Assembly: GCA_025141675.1 (NCBI GenBank)
Contig: CP081161.1
Location: 904,001-968,000 of the forward strand
From: Rhodobacteraceae bacterium S2214
Lineage (GTDB): Bacteria; Pseudomonadota; Alphaproteobacteria; Rhodobacterales; Rhodobacteraceae
Direction of reading: 5' to 3'
Length of the DNA: 64,000 nt
Notes under the pieces: model-generated
Database searches by the model: none
What the model saw: only the letters and a program-made list of their open reading frames with translations
What the model was told of the DNA's origin: nothing
Shown: positions 45,068-53,563 of the stretch, one piece after another
Layout of the letters: each line of letters begins with the position of its first letter
Position numbering within the stretch: the stretch's first letter is position 1
Translations under genes and position numbers: made by a program

Positions 45068-45658
45068 TTGGAGATCTTCGAGACGTACTTAGATATTTTG
45101 CGCGCCACCCATCTATTCTGCTTCGCTATGGGAATGGGCACGGCGCTTTATTTTGACTACCGGTCTTTTCAATCGCTTTCCGATCCAATCGGTAAAGTTG
45201 ACATCGAAGACCTCGAACGCATCCACGTTTGGATCACCGCCGCATTTGTCGGGCTTTGGATCACTGGAATTACATTGATCTACATCCGAACAGGTTTCCA
45301 GCTTGAAGCATTTTCGCCAAAGCTCTGGACGAAGATATCCATCATGGTTCTGATGACCCTGAATTCGTTCATGGTCGGGGCGTTTATCCGGCCGATGATG
45401 CGTAACAACATGATGCGCCCGATGATTTCATTGCCGCCGATGCAATTTGCCGTCGCGACCCAAGTTGCTGTCGTGTCATTGTTCTGCTGGTCGTCCGGTC
45501 TGTTGCTGGGGTCCAGTGCCGCACTCAAAACCGCCCCATGGGACGTGTTGTTGGTCATTTTCCCGATCTGGTTTGCCATGCTGACCATCGGTGGCCATTT
45601 GACCATCATGTTCGTGCGCCGGCGTGCCCTTGGGCACTTCGCGGCGCCCGCCGAATAA
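45068..45658 (+). CDS. Hypothetical five-helix membrane protein
   Basis: 196 residues from TTG 45068, with GAGAGAG about seven bases upstream; the next in-frame ATG would remove half of the first helix, so TTG is preferred. Five hydrophobic segments: about 12-32, 50-72, 83-105, 120-145 and 155-182. Histidines lie in or next to helices (RATHLFCF, ERIHVWITAAF, GGHLTIMF), a pattern also seen in heme-b or copper-handling membrane proteins, but no family is recognised. The convergent ggt gene begins immediately after the stop. Function unknown. Confidence 0.7.
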   Translation: MEIFETYLDILRATHLFCFAMGMGTALYFDYRSFQSLSDPIGKVDIEDLERIHVWITAAFVGLWITGITLIYIRTGFQLEAFSPKLWTKISIMVLMTLNSFMVGAFIRPMMRNNMMRPMISLPPMQFAVATQVAVVSLFCWSSGLLLGSSAALKTAPWDVLLVIFPIWFAMLTIGGHLTIMFVRRRALGHFAAPAE

Positions 45659-47239
45659 TCAATATCCTAAGGCGATCCCATCTTTTCTGGGGTCGCTTGC
45701 CCCTTCCAAAACACCGCTGTCGTGGATCGCGATGGCTTGCGATCCGCCCATCGGACCCGGTGGCGTGACGACAACGTGGCCCATATCGGTCAATTCCTGC
45801 CTGACCGCATCGCCATAGGTGCTTTCCATCCGCAATTCGCCAGCTTCGGCAAAACAACGCGGCGCGTCCATCGCGGCCTGCATATCCATCCCGTAATCGC
45901 GCATGTTGCTAATAAAACGCGCATGACCCGTAGGCTGATAGGCCCCACCCATCACGCCAAACGGCATGTATGGTTTGCCATTGCGACACAGCAGCCCCGG
46001 AATGATCGTATGCATCGGACGTTTGCCGCCCAACGCTTCGTTCGGATGCCCTTCGTCCAATGTGAACCCCGCACCGCGGTTCTGGAACAAGATCCCGAAC
46101 TTGTCGGACGCAAGCCCCGATCCAAACCCGTGGAAGATCGAATAGATCAACGACACAGACATCCGGTCCTTATCGACGACGGTGATGTAAACGGTATCTT
46201 TGTGGACGGCCTCGGCGCCGGGCAATGACGCGGGCAGGGCACGCTTGGGATCAATCAGCGAGGCCAGTTTTGCTGCTGTATCCGGCGACAACATGTGCGC
46301 CAATCGCGCGGTGTGATCCGGATCGGCAATCACGCGGTTGCGTGTGTCATAGGCCAATTTTGTGGCTTCCGCTTCGATATGGGCCCGTAGCGCACCCAGC
46401 GGTTCCATCGCTTTCAGATCGAAATGCTTGAGGATGTTCAGGATCAGGATCGCAGTCGCGCCTTGGCCGTTGGGTGGATGCTCATACAGATCAAGCCCGC
46501 CATAGCCGCCCCCAATCGGATCAGTGTAATCGCTTGAAACAGCGGCGAAATCGTCCAGCGTATGCGTGCCACCCAAAGCGTTCAGCGATGCGACCATATC
46601 TTCGGCCACTTCGCCTTCGTAGAACCCTTCACGACCGTCCATCGCGATACGGCGCAACACCTCTGCTTGCTGTGGCGATCGGAACATCTGTCCAGCGACA
46701 GGGGCTTTATCGTCAATCAGGTACTGGTCACGCGCAACGCCCTGCAGATCGCCTTGCAGCAGGTTCCAGTCAAAGGCAACGCGCGGTGCAACTGGCACAC
46801 CAGCCTCCGCATAGTGAATCGCAGGGGCGAGCGATGCCTTCAGGCCGATCTTGCCAAAATCCCGTGACAACGTGCAAAACGCATCAATTGCACCCGGTAC
46901 TGTGACGGCTTCTGGCCCACGCAATGGCACGGTCGAATGCCCCTGATCACGCAGTTTCGCGGCGTCCAGTCCGGCAGGCGCACGACCCGATCCATTCAGC
47001 GCAATCACGCGGTCTTCACCCGGTGGGGTCAACAGCACGAAACAATCGCCACCGATCCCCGTCATCTGCGGTTCGCAAATCCCGAGTAGAACAGCGCCAG
47101 CAATCGCGGCATCAACGGCGTTTCCGCCCGCCTCTAGAATCTGCACAGCAACCTTCGCGGCCAGCGGATGCGACGTGGCGCACATACCGTTGCTTGCAAA
47201 TACGGCCGACCGGCCCGGTGTCGAAAAATCGCGCATCAT
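45659..47239 (-). CDS. ggt: Gamma-glutamyltransferase family protein
   Basis: 526 residues from ATG 47239, preceded by GGGGGAA; an upstream in-frame start adds 25 residues with no signal character. Ntn-hydrolase: the predicted self-cleavage site and nucleophile is T349 in HKDTVYITVVDKD, matching TTHYSVVDKDG of the family, with GGNAVDAAIAG near the start and MTGIGGDCFVLL. Known enzymes transfer or hydrolyse gamma-glutamyl groups of glutathione. No signal peptide is seen, so it is cytoplasmic, unlike secreted enteric Ggt. It is divergent from the thiolase gene, with 120 bp between. Confidence 0.88.
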   Translation of the reverse strand: MMRDFSTPGRSAVFASNGMCATSHPLAAKVAVQILEAGGNAVDAAIAGAVLLGICEPQMTGIGGDCFVLLTPPGEDRVIALNGSGRAPAGLDAAKLRDQGHSTVPLRGPEAVTVPGAIDAFCTLSRDFGKIGLKASLAPAIHYAEAGVPVAPRVAFDWNLLQGDLQGVARDQYLIDDKAPVAGQMFRSPQQAEVLRRIAMDGREGFYEGEVAEDMVASLNALGGTHTLDDFAAVSSDYTDPIGGGYGGLDLYEHPPNGQGATAILILNILKHFDLKAMEPLGALRAHIEAEATKLAYDTRNRVIADPDHTARLAHMLSPDTAAKLASLIDPKRALPASLPGAEAVHKDTVYITVVDKDRMSVSLIYSIFHGFGSGLASDKFGILFQNRGAGFTLDEGHPNEALGGKRPMHTIIPGLLCRNGKPYMPFGVMGGAYQPTGHARFISNMRDYGMDMQAAMDAPRCFAEAGELRMESTYGDAVRQELTDMGHVVVTPPGPMGGSQAIAIHDSGVLEGASDPRKDGIALGY

Positions 47240-47359
47240 ATTCCCCCGAGGTTTGCACGCGACCTTACGAAAATGCAGCCGCATCGCAATCGAAAACCGG
47301 ACCTTTTGCTTCACAGATTTCCGGTCTAGCCTGCGCGCAATTGGTCAGGGAGGACTAAA

Positions 47360-48520
47360 ATGGAAAACGTGGTCATCACAGGGGCGGCACGTACTGCCAT
47401 GGGCGGATTTCAGGGGGATTTCGCAGATGTCGATGCAGCCACATTGGGTGGTGCGGCGATCAAGGCGGCGGTTGCGCAGTCAGGCGCAGTCATTGACGAG
47501 GTCCTGATGGGCTGTGTGCTACCGGCTGGACAAGGGCAAGCGCCTGCACGTCAGGCGGCGTACAAGGGCGGTTTGACGGATAACGTCCCCGCGACGACGC
47601 TGAACAAAATGTGCGGGTCCGGCATGAAAGCGGCGATGATGGCCTTTGATCAGATCGCACTTGGCGGCGCCGATCACGTGGTCGCAGGGGGCATGGAAAG
47701 CATGACCAACGCGCCGTATTTGCTTCCGAAAATGCGGGCAGGGGCGCGGATCGGCCACCAAGGCGTGATCGACAGCATGTTCCTCGATGGTCTCGAAGAC
47801 GCCTACGATAAAGGACGCCTGATGGGCACTTTCGCCGAGGATTGCGCCGATAAATTCAAATTCTCGCGGGCCGACCAGGATGATTACGCCCTGCAATCGC
47901 TCGCCAACGCAATCAAAGCGCAGCAAAGCGGGGCCTTCGCGGACGAAATCACACCTGTCACGTTTGAAACGCGGCGTGGCAGTGTGATGATTGGCGAAGA
48001 CGAACAACCAGCCAAAGCGCGGCCCGAAAAGATCCCGACGCTCAAGCCTGCATTCCGTAAAGACGGCAGTGTCACAGCAGCCAACGCATCGTCCATTTCG
48101 GACGGCGCTGCTGCCCTCGTGCTGTCCGCGCAAAGCAAAGCTGCGGGTCCGGTGCGTGCCATCATCAAAGGCCATGCCAGCCACGGCCAAGCCCCCGGTT
48201 GGTTCACGACCGCTCCCATTCCGGCCGCGCAAAAACTGATGCACCGGATCGGTTGGACGACAGACGACGTCGATCTGTGGGAAGTTAACGAAGCCTTTGC
48301 GGTTGTGCCCATGGCCTTCATGCATGACCTCGGTATTCCGCGCGACAAAATCAACGTAAACGGCGGGGCCTGCGCATTGGGGCACCCGATTGGGGCGTCT
48401 GGGGCGCGGATCATCGTCACGCTTCTCAACGCGCTCGAAAAACGGAACCTCAAACGCGGGATCGCTGCGATATGCATCGGTGGCGGCGAAGGCACAGCAA
48501 TCGCAATCGAACGTCCCTAA
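47360..48520 (+). CDS. Acetyl-CoA C-acyltransferase (thiolase)
   Basis: 386 residues, start ATG 47360 after GGGAGG. Catalytic C85 in LNKMCGSGMK, the active-site histidine in GACALGHPIGASGARI, and the second cysteine C372 in AAICIGGGEG. It condenses or cleaves acyl-CoA chains; whether it is a biosynthetic acetoacetyl-CoA thiolase (PhaA/AtoB-like) or a degradative enzyme is not settled by sequence. There is no other fatty-acid gene beside it. A dispersed hairpin element follows the stop directly. Confidence 0.92.
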   Translation: MENVVITGAARTAMGGFQGDFADVDAATLGGAAIKAAVAQSGAVIDEVLMGCVLPAGQGQAPARQAAYKGGLTDNVPATTLNKMCGSGMKAAMMAFDQIALGGADHVVAGGMESMTNAPYLLPKMRAGARIGHQGVIDSMFLDGLEDAYDKGRLMGTFAEDCADKFKFSRADQDDYALQSLANAIKAQQSGAFADEITPVTFETRRGSVMIGEDEQPAKARPEKIPTLKPAFRKDGSVTAANASSISDGAAALVLSAQSKAAGPVRAIIKGHASHGQAPGWFTTAPIPAAQKLMHRIGWTTDDVDLWEVNEAFAVVPMAFMHDLGIPRDKINVNGGACALGHPIGASGARIIVTLLNALEKRNLKRGIAAICIGGGEGTAIAIERP

Positions 48521-48523
48521 CTT

Positions 48524-48573
48524 CTTTTGGTCAAAAATATCTCGGGGAGGTCTGGAGGGGCTGGCCCCTCCAG
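48524..48573 (+). repeat. Dispersed intergenic repeat, module B (hairpin)
   Basis: CTTTTGGTCAAAAATATCTC, then GGGGAGGT and CTGGAGGGG-CTGG-CCCCTCCAG, a perfect 9-bp stem. It begins three bases after the thiolase stop. The outer stem pairs differ from the copies at 10328 and 29583 while pairing is preserved. Confidence 0.75.
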
Positions 48574-48620
48574 TGTAGCGGCGCGGAACGCGTCGCAAAT
48601 CCATTCAAACAGGCAGCACC

Positions 48621-49073
48621 ATGCAAGCAGACTACGACACTCTTTCCAAAACCATCGCATCCTTGACCGAAGGCGAAACCGACACCGTGGCCCTCATGGC
48701 AACGATTGCCTGCGAACTGCATCACAGCGACGACCGTTTCGACTGGACCGGATTTTACCGCGTCACAGCGCCCGAAATGCTCAAGATCGGACCGTACCAA
48801 GGTGGGCACGGCTGTTTGCAGATCCCGTTTTCACGGGGCGTTTGTGGGGCTGCGGCGCGGACAGGTGAAACCCAATTGGTCGACGATGTTGACGCCTTTC
48901 CAGGGCACATCGCCTGCGCGTCGGCCACGCGGTCAGAAGTCGTTCTTCCCGTTAAAAACAAAGCGGGCGATGTGATTGCGGTTCTGGATATCGACAGCAA
49001 TCAACCGGCGGCTTTCACAGCCGCTGATGCGACCGCGCTACAGGCGATACTGGACGCCACTTTCGCGCGCTAA
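48621..49073 (+). CDS. msrC: Free methionine-(R)-sulfoxide reductase (GAF domain)
   Basis: 150 residues, a single GAF domain. Three cysteines C65, C75 and C99 have the spacing of fRMsr (10 and 24 residues), in GHGCLQIPF, RGVCGAA and HIACASATRSE. It reduces free methionine-(R)-sulfoxide using thioredoxin, in the cytoplasm. It lies 100 bp after the thiolase, beyond the hairpin repeat, and ends six bases before a strong inverted repeat that may be its terminator. Confidence 0.92.
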   Translation: MQADYDTLSKTIASLTEGETDTVALMATIACELHHSDDRFDWTGFYRVTAPEMLKIGPYQGGHGCLQIPFSRGVCGAAARTGETQLVDDVDAFPGHIACASATRSEVVLPVKNKAGDVIAVLDIDSNQPAAFTAADATALQAILDATFAR

Positions 49074-49078
49074 ACAGA

Positions 49079-49128
49079 GAAATTTCACCAAGAATTGCCG
49101 CTTGGTGAAATTTTTCTTTGAAATTTCA
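49079..49128. promoter_or_regulatory. Inverted repeat plus palindrome between msrC and the XRE-cupin regulator
   Basis: AAATTTCACCAAG (49080-49092) and CTTGGTGAAATTT (49101-49113) are exact reverse complements with an 8-nt loop; TTCTTT follows, so it can terminate msrC. TGAAATTTCA (49119-49128) is a palindrome repeating the arm motif. Three copies of GAAATTT/AAATTTC within 50 bp, ending 47 bp before the regulator start, also fit an autoregulatory operator. Confidence 0.6.
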
Positions 49129-49175
49129 CGGGCCTGTGTCACGTTGCTGGAAATGAAACCAGCGATGCGATTCCG

Positions 49176-49745
49176 ATGAAGCACGACATCCCCCCTGATG
49201 CACAAACACTTGGTGCCGACCTGCGTGCATTGCGCAAGGCGCGCGGGATGACGTTGATCGCCTTGGCTGACGCTCTGTCCAAGTCTGTTGGCTGGCTTAG
49301 TCAGGTCGAACGCGACCTGTCCGAACCGACCGTTGCCGATCTACGTGCAATGGCAAAGGTGCTGGACGTGTCGGTCTCAAGTCTATTCCGCACAGCATCT
49401 GCGCCCGGCGAAGAAGGGCTGATCGTCCGTGCCGATGCGCGTAGACCCATTGGATCGCGCGTCGCCGGATCGACCGAACAACTACTCTCGCCCGACCTGA
49501 CCGATGATTTCGAAATGATCCATTCGGTCTTTGAACCCCACGCCGCCCTGCTTGAGCCCGCGACACGCCCAACCCAAGAGGTCGGTTATATCGTGTCGGG
49601 CAACTTCGACCTCTGGCTCGACGACACGCTTTTTCACCTGACCGCTGGCGATAGTTTTCGCATTCGCGGTCATCAGTACCGCTGGGCAAACCCGCATGAC
49701 GAACCTTGTGTCGTCATCTGGGTCATCGCTCCGCCAATCTATTAA
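49176..49745 (+). CDS. XRE-family regulator with cupin sensor domain
   Basis: 189 residues. HTH at about 12-65 (LRALRKARGMTLIALADALS, with SVGWLSQVERDLSEPTVADL as recognition part) and a C-terminal cupin beta-barrel (about 105-185; EVGYIVSGNFDLWLDDTLFHL and GDSFRIRGHQYRWANPHD). This layout occurs in SutR/PuuR-like repressors of small-molecule catabolism. It is first in the co-directional cluster of betaine demethylation genes (12 bp before GFA), so it is a likely local regulator with a methylamine or amino-acid ligand. Confidence 0.9.
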   Translation: MKHDIPPDAQTLGADLRALRKARGMTLIALADALSKSVGWLSQVERDLSEPTVADLRAMAKVLDVSVSSLFRTASAPGEEGLIVRADARRPIGSRVAGSTEQLLSPDLTDDFEMIHSVFEPHAALLEPATRPTQEVGYIVSGNFDLWLDDTLFHLTAGDSFRIRGHQYRWANPHDEPCVVIWVIAPPIY

Positions 49746-49757
49746 GGGATAGGACAG

Positions 49758-50141
49758 ATGGTAACAGGTCAGTGCGAATGTGGTGCGGTGAAGTTTGAAA
49801 CTGCGACCGTGCGTCCGGAAGTGACATTTTGCCATTGCAGCCAATGTCGCCGGATGTCCGGCCACCTTTGGGCATCAACCCATGTGCCGTTCAGCGCCGT
49901 TACCTTCACGAATGACGCGGGCCTTGCATGGTACGCGTCATCTGATTGGGCCGAACGTGGCTTCTGCAACACCTGCGGGTCCACCTTGTTTTACCGCCTG
50001 ACCGGCAAAGACGATCTCGGGATCGCGGCAGGCTGTTTGGACGATGATGCAGGGCTAAAGCCCGGCAAACACATCTTTGTCGCTGACAAAGGCAATTATT
50101 ATGAAATCGCGGGCGATGCGCCCCAACTGGATACACACTAG
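49758..50141 (+). CDS. GFA family (glutathione-dependent formaldehyde-activating) protein
   Basis: 127 residues. Zinc-binding cysteines C6, C8, C25, C27, C30, C70 and C73 in QCECGAVKF, CHCSQCRRMSG and GFCNTCGSTLFYR are the family signature. Such proteins bind S-hydroxymethylglutathione or act as zinc proteins; the formaldehyde role is known for the Paracoccus enzyme and disputed for others. Demethylation of dimethylglycine and sarcosine by the enzymes next to it releases formaldehyde, so the role suits the context. It is 9 bp upstream of the first dehydrogenase. Confidence 0.88.
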   Translation: MVTGQCECGAVKFETATVRPEVTFCHCSQCRRMSGHLWASTHVPFSAVTFTNDAGLAWYASSDWAERGFCNTCGSTLFYRLTGKDDLGIAAGCLDDDAGLKPGKHIFVADKGNYYEIAGDAPQLDTH

Positions 50142-50150
50142 GGAGGTATC

Positions 50151-52601
50151 ATGTCAGATTTTCCAACAACGGCGCGTGTCGTAATCATTGGCGGCGGTGT
50201 CGTTGGCGTATCGACGCTGTACCATTTGGCGAAAGAAGGCTGGACCGATTGCGTTCTGCTCGAAAAGAACGAATTGACGGCGGGCTCCACATGGCACGCG
50301 GCGGGCAACTGCCCGAACTTCGCGCCGAACTGGGCCGTGATGAACATGCAGCGGTATTCGCTGGATATGTACCGGACGCTGGCGGACGACGTTGATTATC
50401 CGATGAACTACCACGTCACGGGCGCGCTGCGTTTGGGGCACACCAAAGAACGTAAACAGGAATTCGAACAGGTCTGTGCACAGGCCCGCGCCATGGGTCT
50501 GCCGCTCGAGATGATCGGCATCGAAGACATGAAGAACTTCAACCCGTTCATTGAAACACACGATCTGTCGGCTGTGTTGTGGGATCCATTGGACGGTGAC
50601 ATTGATCCGGCCCAGTTGACCCAAGCGCTGGCGAAAGGCGCCCGCGATCTGGGCGCACGGATCGAACGGTTCTGCCCCGCGACTGGTGTGACGCAAAAGC
50701 CGTCTGGCGAATGGATCGTGCATACCGAAAAAGGCGACATTACCTGTGACAAAGTCGTCAACGCCGCTGGTTACTATGCCGCCCGCGTTGGTGAATGGTT
50801 CAAGCCGTACGGCGGTCGCAATGTGCCGCTGACGGTCATGTCCCACCAGTATTTCCTGACCGAAGAGATCGATGAAATCGCTGCGTGGACCAAAGAAAAC
50901 GGTAAGAAAACACCAATGATCCGCGACGTTGATAGCAGCTATTATCTGCGTCAGGACAAGAACGGTCTGAACCTCGGGCCATACGAGCGGAACTGCAAGG
51001 CGCATTGGACAACCAAAGACGATCCGATGCCGCATGACTTTAGCTTCCAGCTGTACCCAGATGATCTGGAACGTCTGGAATGGTATATCGAAGACGCGAT
51101 GGAACGCGTTCCAGTCCTTGGTACTGCTGGCGTTGGCCGCAATATCAACGGCCCGATCCCATACGCGCCTGACGGTCTGCCGATGATCGGCCCAATGCCG
51201 GGTGTGACGAACGCATTTGAAGCGCATTCCTTCACCTTCGGCATCGTGCAGGGCGGAGGCGCTGGTAAAGTGATGGCCGAATGGCTGATCCACGGCGAAA
51301 CCGAAATCGACATGTGGGCCGTCGACCCGCGGCGTTACACCGATTACGCCGATGCGGACTATTGCGAAGCCAAAGCGCTGGAAACCTACGGCCACGAATA
51401 CGGCATGCATTTCCCGCACAAAATGTGGCCAGCGGGTCGCGACAAAAAGCATTCACCGAACCACGACGCGTTGATCGCGGCTGGTGCGCAAATGGGGGCT
51501 TATAACGGCTGGGAACGGGCGACTTGGTTTGCTGAAGAAGGCGAAGACACATCAGTAGAATCGACCGAAACATGGGAACGCGAAGGCCCATGGAAAGCAG
51601 GCGTAGCCCGTGAAGTGGACGCTGCGACTAACGACGTCGCTGTCCTCGATATGCCTGGTTTCTCGCGCTACACGCTGACGGGTGAAGGTGCAGCCGAATG
51701 GCTGCGTACCCAAATCGCGGGGGCCTTGCCAAAAGCGGGCCGCATGAACCTTGGGTACTTCACCGATACACGCGGGCGGATCGTCACAGAGGTCACGATC
51801 ATCCGTTGGGGCGAAGATGATTTCTGGCTGATGACGGCCGCCGTGGCGCAATGGCATGACTTTGAATTCCTCAAAGGTCGCCTTGCACCGGGTCTGACGA
51901 TGACGGACATCACCAAAGAATGGTCAACGCATCTTGTGTCAGGCGAAAAGTCACGCGACCTGATGGCAAAGATCAGCGATGGTGATCTGTCGCTCGGATG
52001 GCTGACAATTCAGGACGCGGTTGTCGCAGGCAAGGACTGCAAACTGTTCCGGATCAACTTTGGCGGCGAACTCGGTTGGGAAGTCCACACGAAGTTCGAC
52101 GATGCAGCCCCCGTCTACACCGCAATCCGTGATGCAGGCGCCAAGCCATTTGGCATGTTCGCGCTCAACGCCATGCGGATCGAAAAAGGGTACCGGACGT
52201 GGAAGGGCGATTTGTCCACCGACTACACCCTGCTCGAAGGTGGTATGGAACGGTTCATTCGGTTCAACAAAGAACAGGATTTCCCGGGCAAAGCCGCATT
52301 GTTGGCCGAAAAGCAGCAGGGCAGCAAAAAGATGTTCTGCACACTGACCTTTGACGACGTGCCACCAGCAGACGCCCCTTACATGTCGCCCATCATGCAT
52401 GGTGACGACGTCGTTGGCGAAACAACGTCAGGTGATTGGGGCTTCCGTGTGGGTAAATCCATCGCGCTGGGCATGTTGCGGACCGACCTGAACACAGCCG
52501 GCACGCAGGTCGAAGTTGCGATCTACGGCAAACGCTACACGGTCACCGTGCATGAAGACGCACCGCTGTGGGATGCCGATAATACCCGCATTCGGGCGTG
52601 A
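50151..52601 (+). CDS. Dimethylglycine/sarcosine dehydrogenase-type flavoenzyme (DAO + GcvT)
   Basis: 816 residues, start after GGGAGGT. N-terminal FAD domain (about 8-390) with VVIIGGGVVGVSTLYHLA and the H49 region GSTWHAAGN that in this family carries covalent FAD; C-terminal GcvT-like aminomethyltransferase and barrel (about 430-810), with LGWEVHTKFDD and NAMRIEKGYRTW. It oxidises N-methyl groups and may pass the one-carbon unit to tetrahydrofolate. Very similar layout and identical length to the enzyme at 54646. It may act on dimethylglycine or sarcosine; which one is not clear. Confidence 0.88.
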   Translation: MSDFPTTARVVIIGGGVVGVSTLYHLAKEGWTDCVLLEKNELTAGSTWHAAGNCPNFAPNWAVMNMQRYSLDMYRTLADDVDYPMNYHVTGALRLGHTKERKQEFEQVCAQARAMGLPLEMIGIEDMKNFNPFIETHDLSAVLWDPLDGDIDPAQLTQALAKGARDLGARIERFCPATGVTQKPSGEWIVHTEKGDITCDKVVNAAGYYAARVGEWFKPYGGRNVPLTVMSHQYFLTEEIDEIAAWTKENGKKTPMIRDVDSSYYLRQDKNGLNLGPYERNCKAHWTTKDDPMPHDFSFQLYPDDLERLEWYIEDAMERVPVLGTAGVGRNINGPIPYAPDGLPMIGPMPGVTNAFEAHSFTFGIVQGGGAGKVMAEWLIHGETEIDMWAVDPRRYTDYADADYCEAKALETYGHEYGMHFPHKMWPAGRDKKHSPNHDALIAAGAQMGAYNGWERATWFAEEGEDTSVESTETWEREGPWKAGVAREVDAATNDVAVLDMPGFSRYTLTGEGAAEWLRTQIAGALPKAGRMNLGYFTDTRGRIVTEVTIIRWGEDDFWLMTAAVAQWHDFEFLKGRLAPGLTMTDITKEWSTHLVSGEKSRDLMAKISDGDLSLGWLTIQDAVVAGKDCKLFRINFGGELGWEVHTKFDDAAPVYTAIRDAGAKPFGMFALNAMRIEKGYRTWKGDLSTDYTLLEGGMERFIRFNKEQDFPGKAALLAEKQQGSKKMFCTLTFDDVPPADAPYMSPIMHGDDVVGETTSGDWGFRVGKSIALGMLRTDLNTAGTQVEVAIYGKRYTVTVHEDAPLWDADNTRIRA

Positions 52602-52626
52602 TGATTGACGTCCCATGAAAAAGCTA

Positions 52627-52652
52627 TAAGGGGCGGCAATCTTCGCCCCTTA
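52627..52652 (+). other. Intercistronic hairpin before the methyltransferase gene
   Basis: TAAGGGGCG (52627-52635) and CGCCCCTTA (52644-52652) pair perfectly around eight bases, in the 71-bp gap between dehydrogenase and methyltransferase genes. No T run follows, so it is more likely an mRNA-processing or attenuation structure than a full terminator. Confidence 0.6.
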
Positions 52653-52672
52653 TCTACGAAAGCGACCCTGAT

Positions 52673-53560
52673 ATGACTCGCGATATCATCCTTCTTGACG
52701 GCGGCATGGGCCAAGAATTGGTTCACCGCACGGACGACAAACCAACCCCGCTTTGGTCCACACATGTGATGTCCAAATATCCCGGATTGGTGGGTCAGGT
52801 GCACACCGACTACTTTGATGCCGGTGCCACGATCGCGACCACAAACACCTATGCTATTCATCGTGACAGGCTTGTTGGCACGGAACTGGAAAACGATTTC
52901 GAGGCGCTTATCGAAACAGCCCTGAAAGAAGCGACAGATGTCGCGCGTGAAGGCACGCAGATCGCGGGCGCAATTGGTCCACTGGTCGCATCTTACCGCC
53001 CCGACATTCACCCTGACCATGATACAGCAGTTCCGTTGTATGCAGAGGTCGCCGAACTGCTGAAAGCATCGGTCGACCTGATCATCTGCGAAACAGTCGC
53101 ATCGGTCAGCCACGCACAGTCCGTTCTGGCAGGGGCTTTGACTGCTGGAAAACCTGTCTGGATGGCGTTCACGCTCAACGATCAAGACGGCACGAAACTG
53201 CGGTCGGGTGAACCTTTGATTGATGCGATTGCCGTATGTGGCGATGCCGCGGCGCTTTTGGCGAACTGTTCCGCCCCCGAAGCATTAGACGCGGCGATGC
53301 CTATTCTGGCGCAATCGGGTAAACCTTTTGGCGGTTATGCAAACGCGTTCACAATGATTACCAAGGACTTCCTTGGGGCAAAGCCAACCGTTGATGCGCT
53401 CGAAGAACGCAAGGATATGGGCCCAGACGCATATGCCGCGCATGTTATGAATTGGGTCGCGCAAGGGGCAACAATCGTTGGCGGATGCTGCGAAGTTGGG
53501 CCGAAACATATCCAAACCATCGCCGACAAGCTGCGCGAAGCAGGACATAGGATCATCTGA
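52673..53560 (+). CDS. Homocysteine S-methyltransferase, betaine-homocysteine methyltransferase-like
   Basis: 295 residues of the homocysteine S-methyltransferase (Pfam S-methyl_trans) family: DGGMGQELVHR at the start, and zinc-binding C199 (LLANCSAP), C272 and C273 (VGGCCEVGP). With the linked dimethylglycine/sarcosine dehydrogenases, glycine betaine is the probable methyl donor, giving dimethylglycine and methionine. Other donors such as S-methylmethionine or DMSP remain possible. The GlxA-type regulator starts three bases after its stop. Confidence 0.85.
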   Translation: MTRDIILLDGGMGQELVHRTDDKPTPLWSTHVMSKYPGLVGQVHTDYFDAGATIATTNTYAIHRDRLVGTELENDFEALIETALKEATDVAREGTQIAGAIGPLVASYRPDIHPDHDTAVPLYAEVAELLKASVDLIICETVASVSHAQSVLAGALTAGKPVWMAFTLNDQDGTKLRSGEPLIDAIAVCGDAAALLANCSAPEALDAAMPILAQSGKPFGGYANAFTMITKDFLGAKPTVDALEERKDMGPDAYAAHVMNWVAQGATIVGGCCEVGPKHIQTIADKLREAGHRII

Positions 53561-53563
53561 CAC

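Noticed and set aside
47519..48604. A 361-codon open frame on the minus strand
   Set aside because: Antisense to the thiolase and runs through the hairpin repeat; no protein-like pattern.
50154..51452. A 432-codon open frame on the minus strand
   Set aside because: Antisense to the first DAO-GcvT enzyme, with no recognisable motif or ribosome site.
52602..52672. Riboswitch (SAM- or SAH-sensing) ahead of the methyltransferase gene
   Set aside because: Only one simple 9-bp hairpin is present in 71 bp; none of the conserved cores of known classes is seen.
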